From Sphingobacterium sp. UBA2700 (lineage in GTDB: Bacteria > Bacteroidota > Bacteroidia > Sphingobacteriales > Sphingobacteriaceae), in assembly GCA_002354335.1 (NCBI GenBank), contig DELI01000022.1:1-5719 (forward strand): a DNA stretch of 5,719 nt, read 5' to 3'. The notes below the pieces were generated by a model that saw only the letters and a list, made by a program, of their open reading frames with translations, made no database searches and had not been told where the DNA came from. Within the stretch, counting starts at the first letter, position 1. Each line of letters opens with the position of its first letter. Below, in pieces: positions 5,705 to 5,719 of the stretch. Both the position numbers and the translations under genes were made by a program.

Positions 5705-5719
5705 CCCCCCCCCCCCCCC
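5705..5719. repeat. Poly-C tract (15 C) at the right edge
   Basis: The last 15 bases are all C, starting two bases after the hairpin element. The tract may continue past the window. Such a run is striking in a region this AT-rich. It may be a natural slippage-prone homopolymer, part of the repeat element's flank, or a sequencing or assembly artefact at a contig end; the window alone cannot tell which. Confidence 0.7.

Overview
The window looks like chromosomal DNA from a Bacteroidota, most likely a sphingobacterium-type organism (Sphingobacterium or Pedobacter relatives). The reasons are three upstream regions with the Bacteroidota -7 box TAnnTTTG, no Shine-Dalgarno sequences before the genes, moderately AT-rich DNA with very AT-rich spacers, and a pyrG-yidC pair with a Bacteroidota-style YidC. 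The genus is inferred from protein flavour and layout, not proven.

Layout from left to right. Bases 1-19 are the 5' end of a tRNA, most likely tRNA-Pro, read leftward off the edge, with its own promoter at 50-79. Bases 80-329 hold no gene; they contain the rplS promoter (178-209) and a roughly 115-base leader with a possible pseudoknot (272-310). rplS (ribosomal protein L19) follows at 330-677 and ends at a strong terminator (701-734), shared with a convergent aldo/keto reductase gene (760-1749, minus strand) of the Kv-beta/AKR6-like type. The 270-base divergent spacer 1750-2019 carries an 8-bp inverted repeat, the pyrG promoter (1917-1950) and a leader hairpin. pyrG (CTP synthase, 2020-3630) and yidC (membrane protein insertase, 3669-5498) follow, 38 bases apart with no terminator between them, so probably one transcript. 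It ends at an intrinsic terminator (5536-5564).

The rest (5565-5719) has no gene. It holds an 80-base near-perfect hairpin (5623-5702) with 16-bp perfect outer arms, an internal rhythm of AGGA/TCCT boxes and a 10-bp palindrome at its centre, followed two bases later by 15 C residues running to the window edge. This looks like a dispersed palindromic repeat and is the least explained part of the window.

Functionally the window is mostly housekeeping: translation (tRNA, L19), CTP supply (PyrG) and membrane protein insertion (YidC). I see no defence system, prophage, CRISPR array or biosynthetic cluster. The points of interest are non-coding: the 3' palindromic element and the structured leaders of rplS and pyrG.
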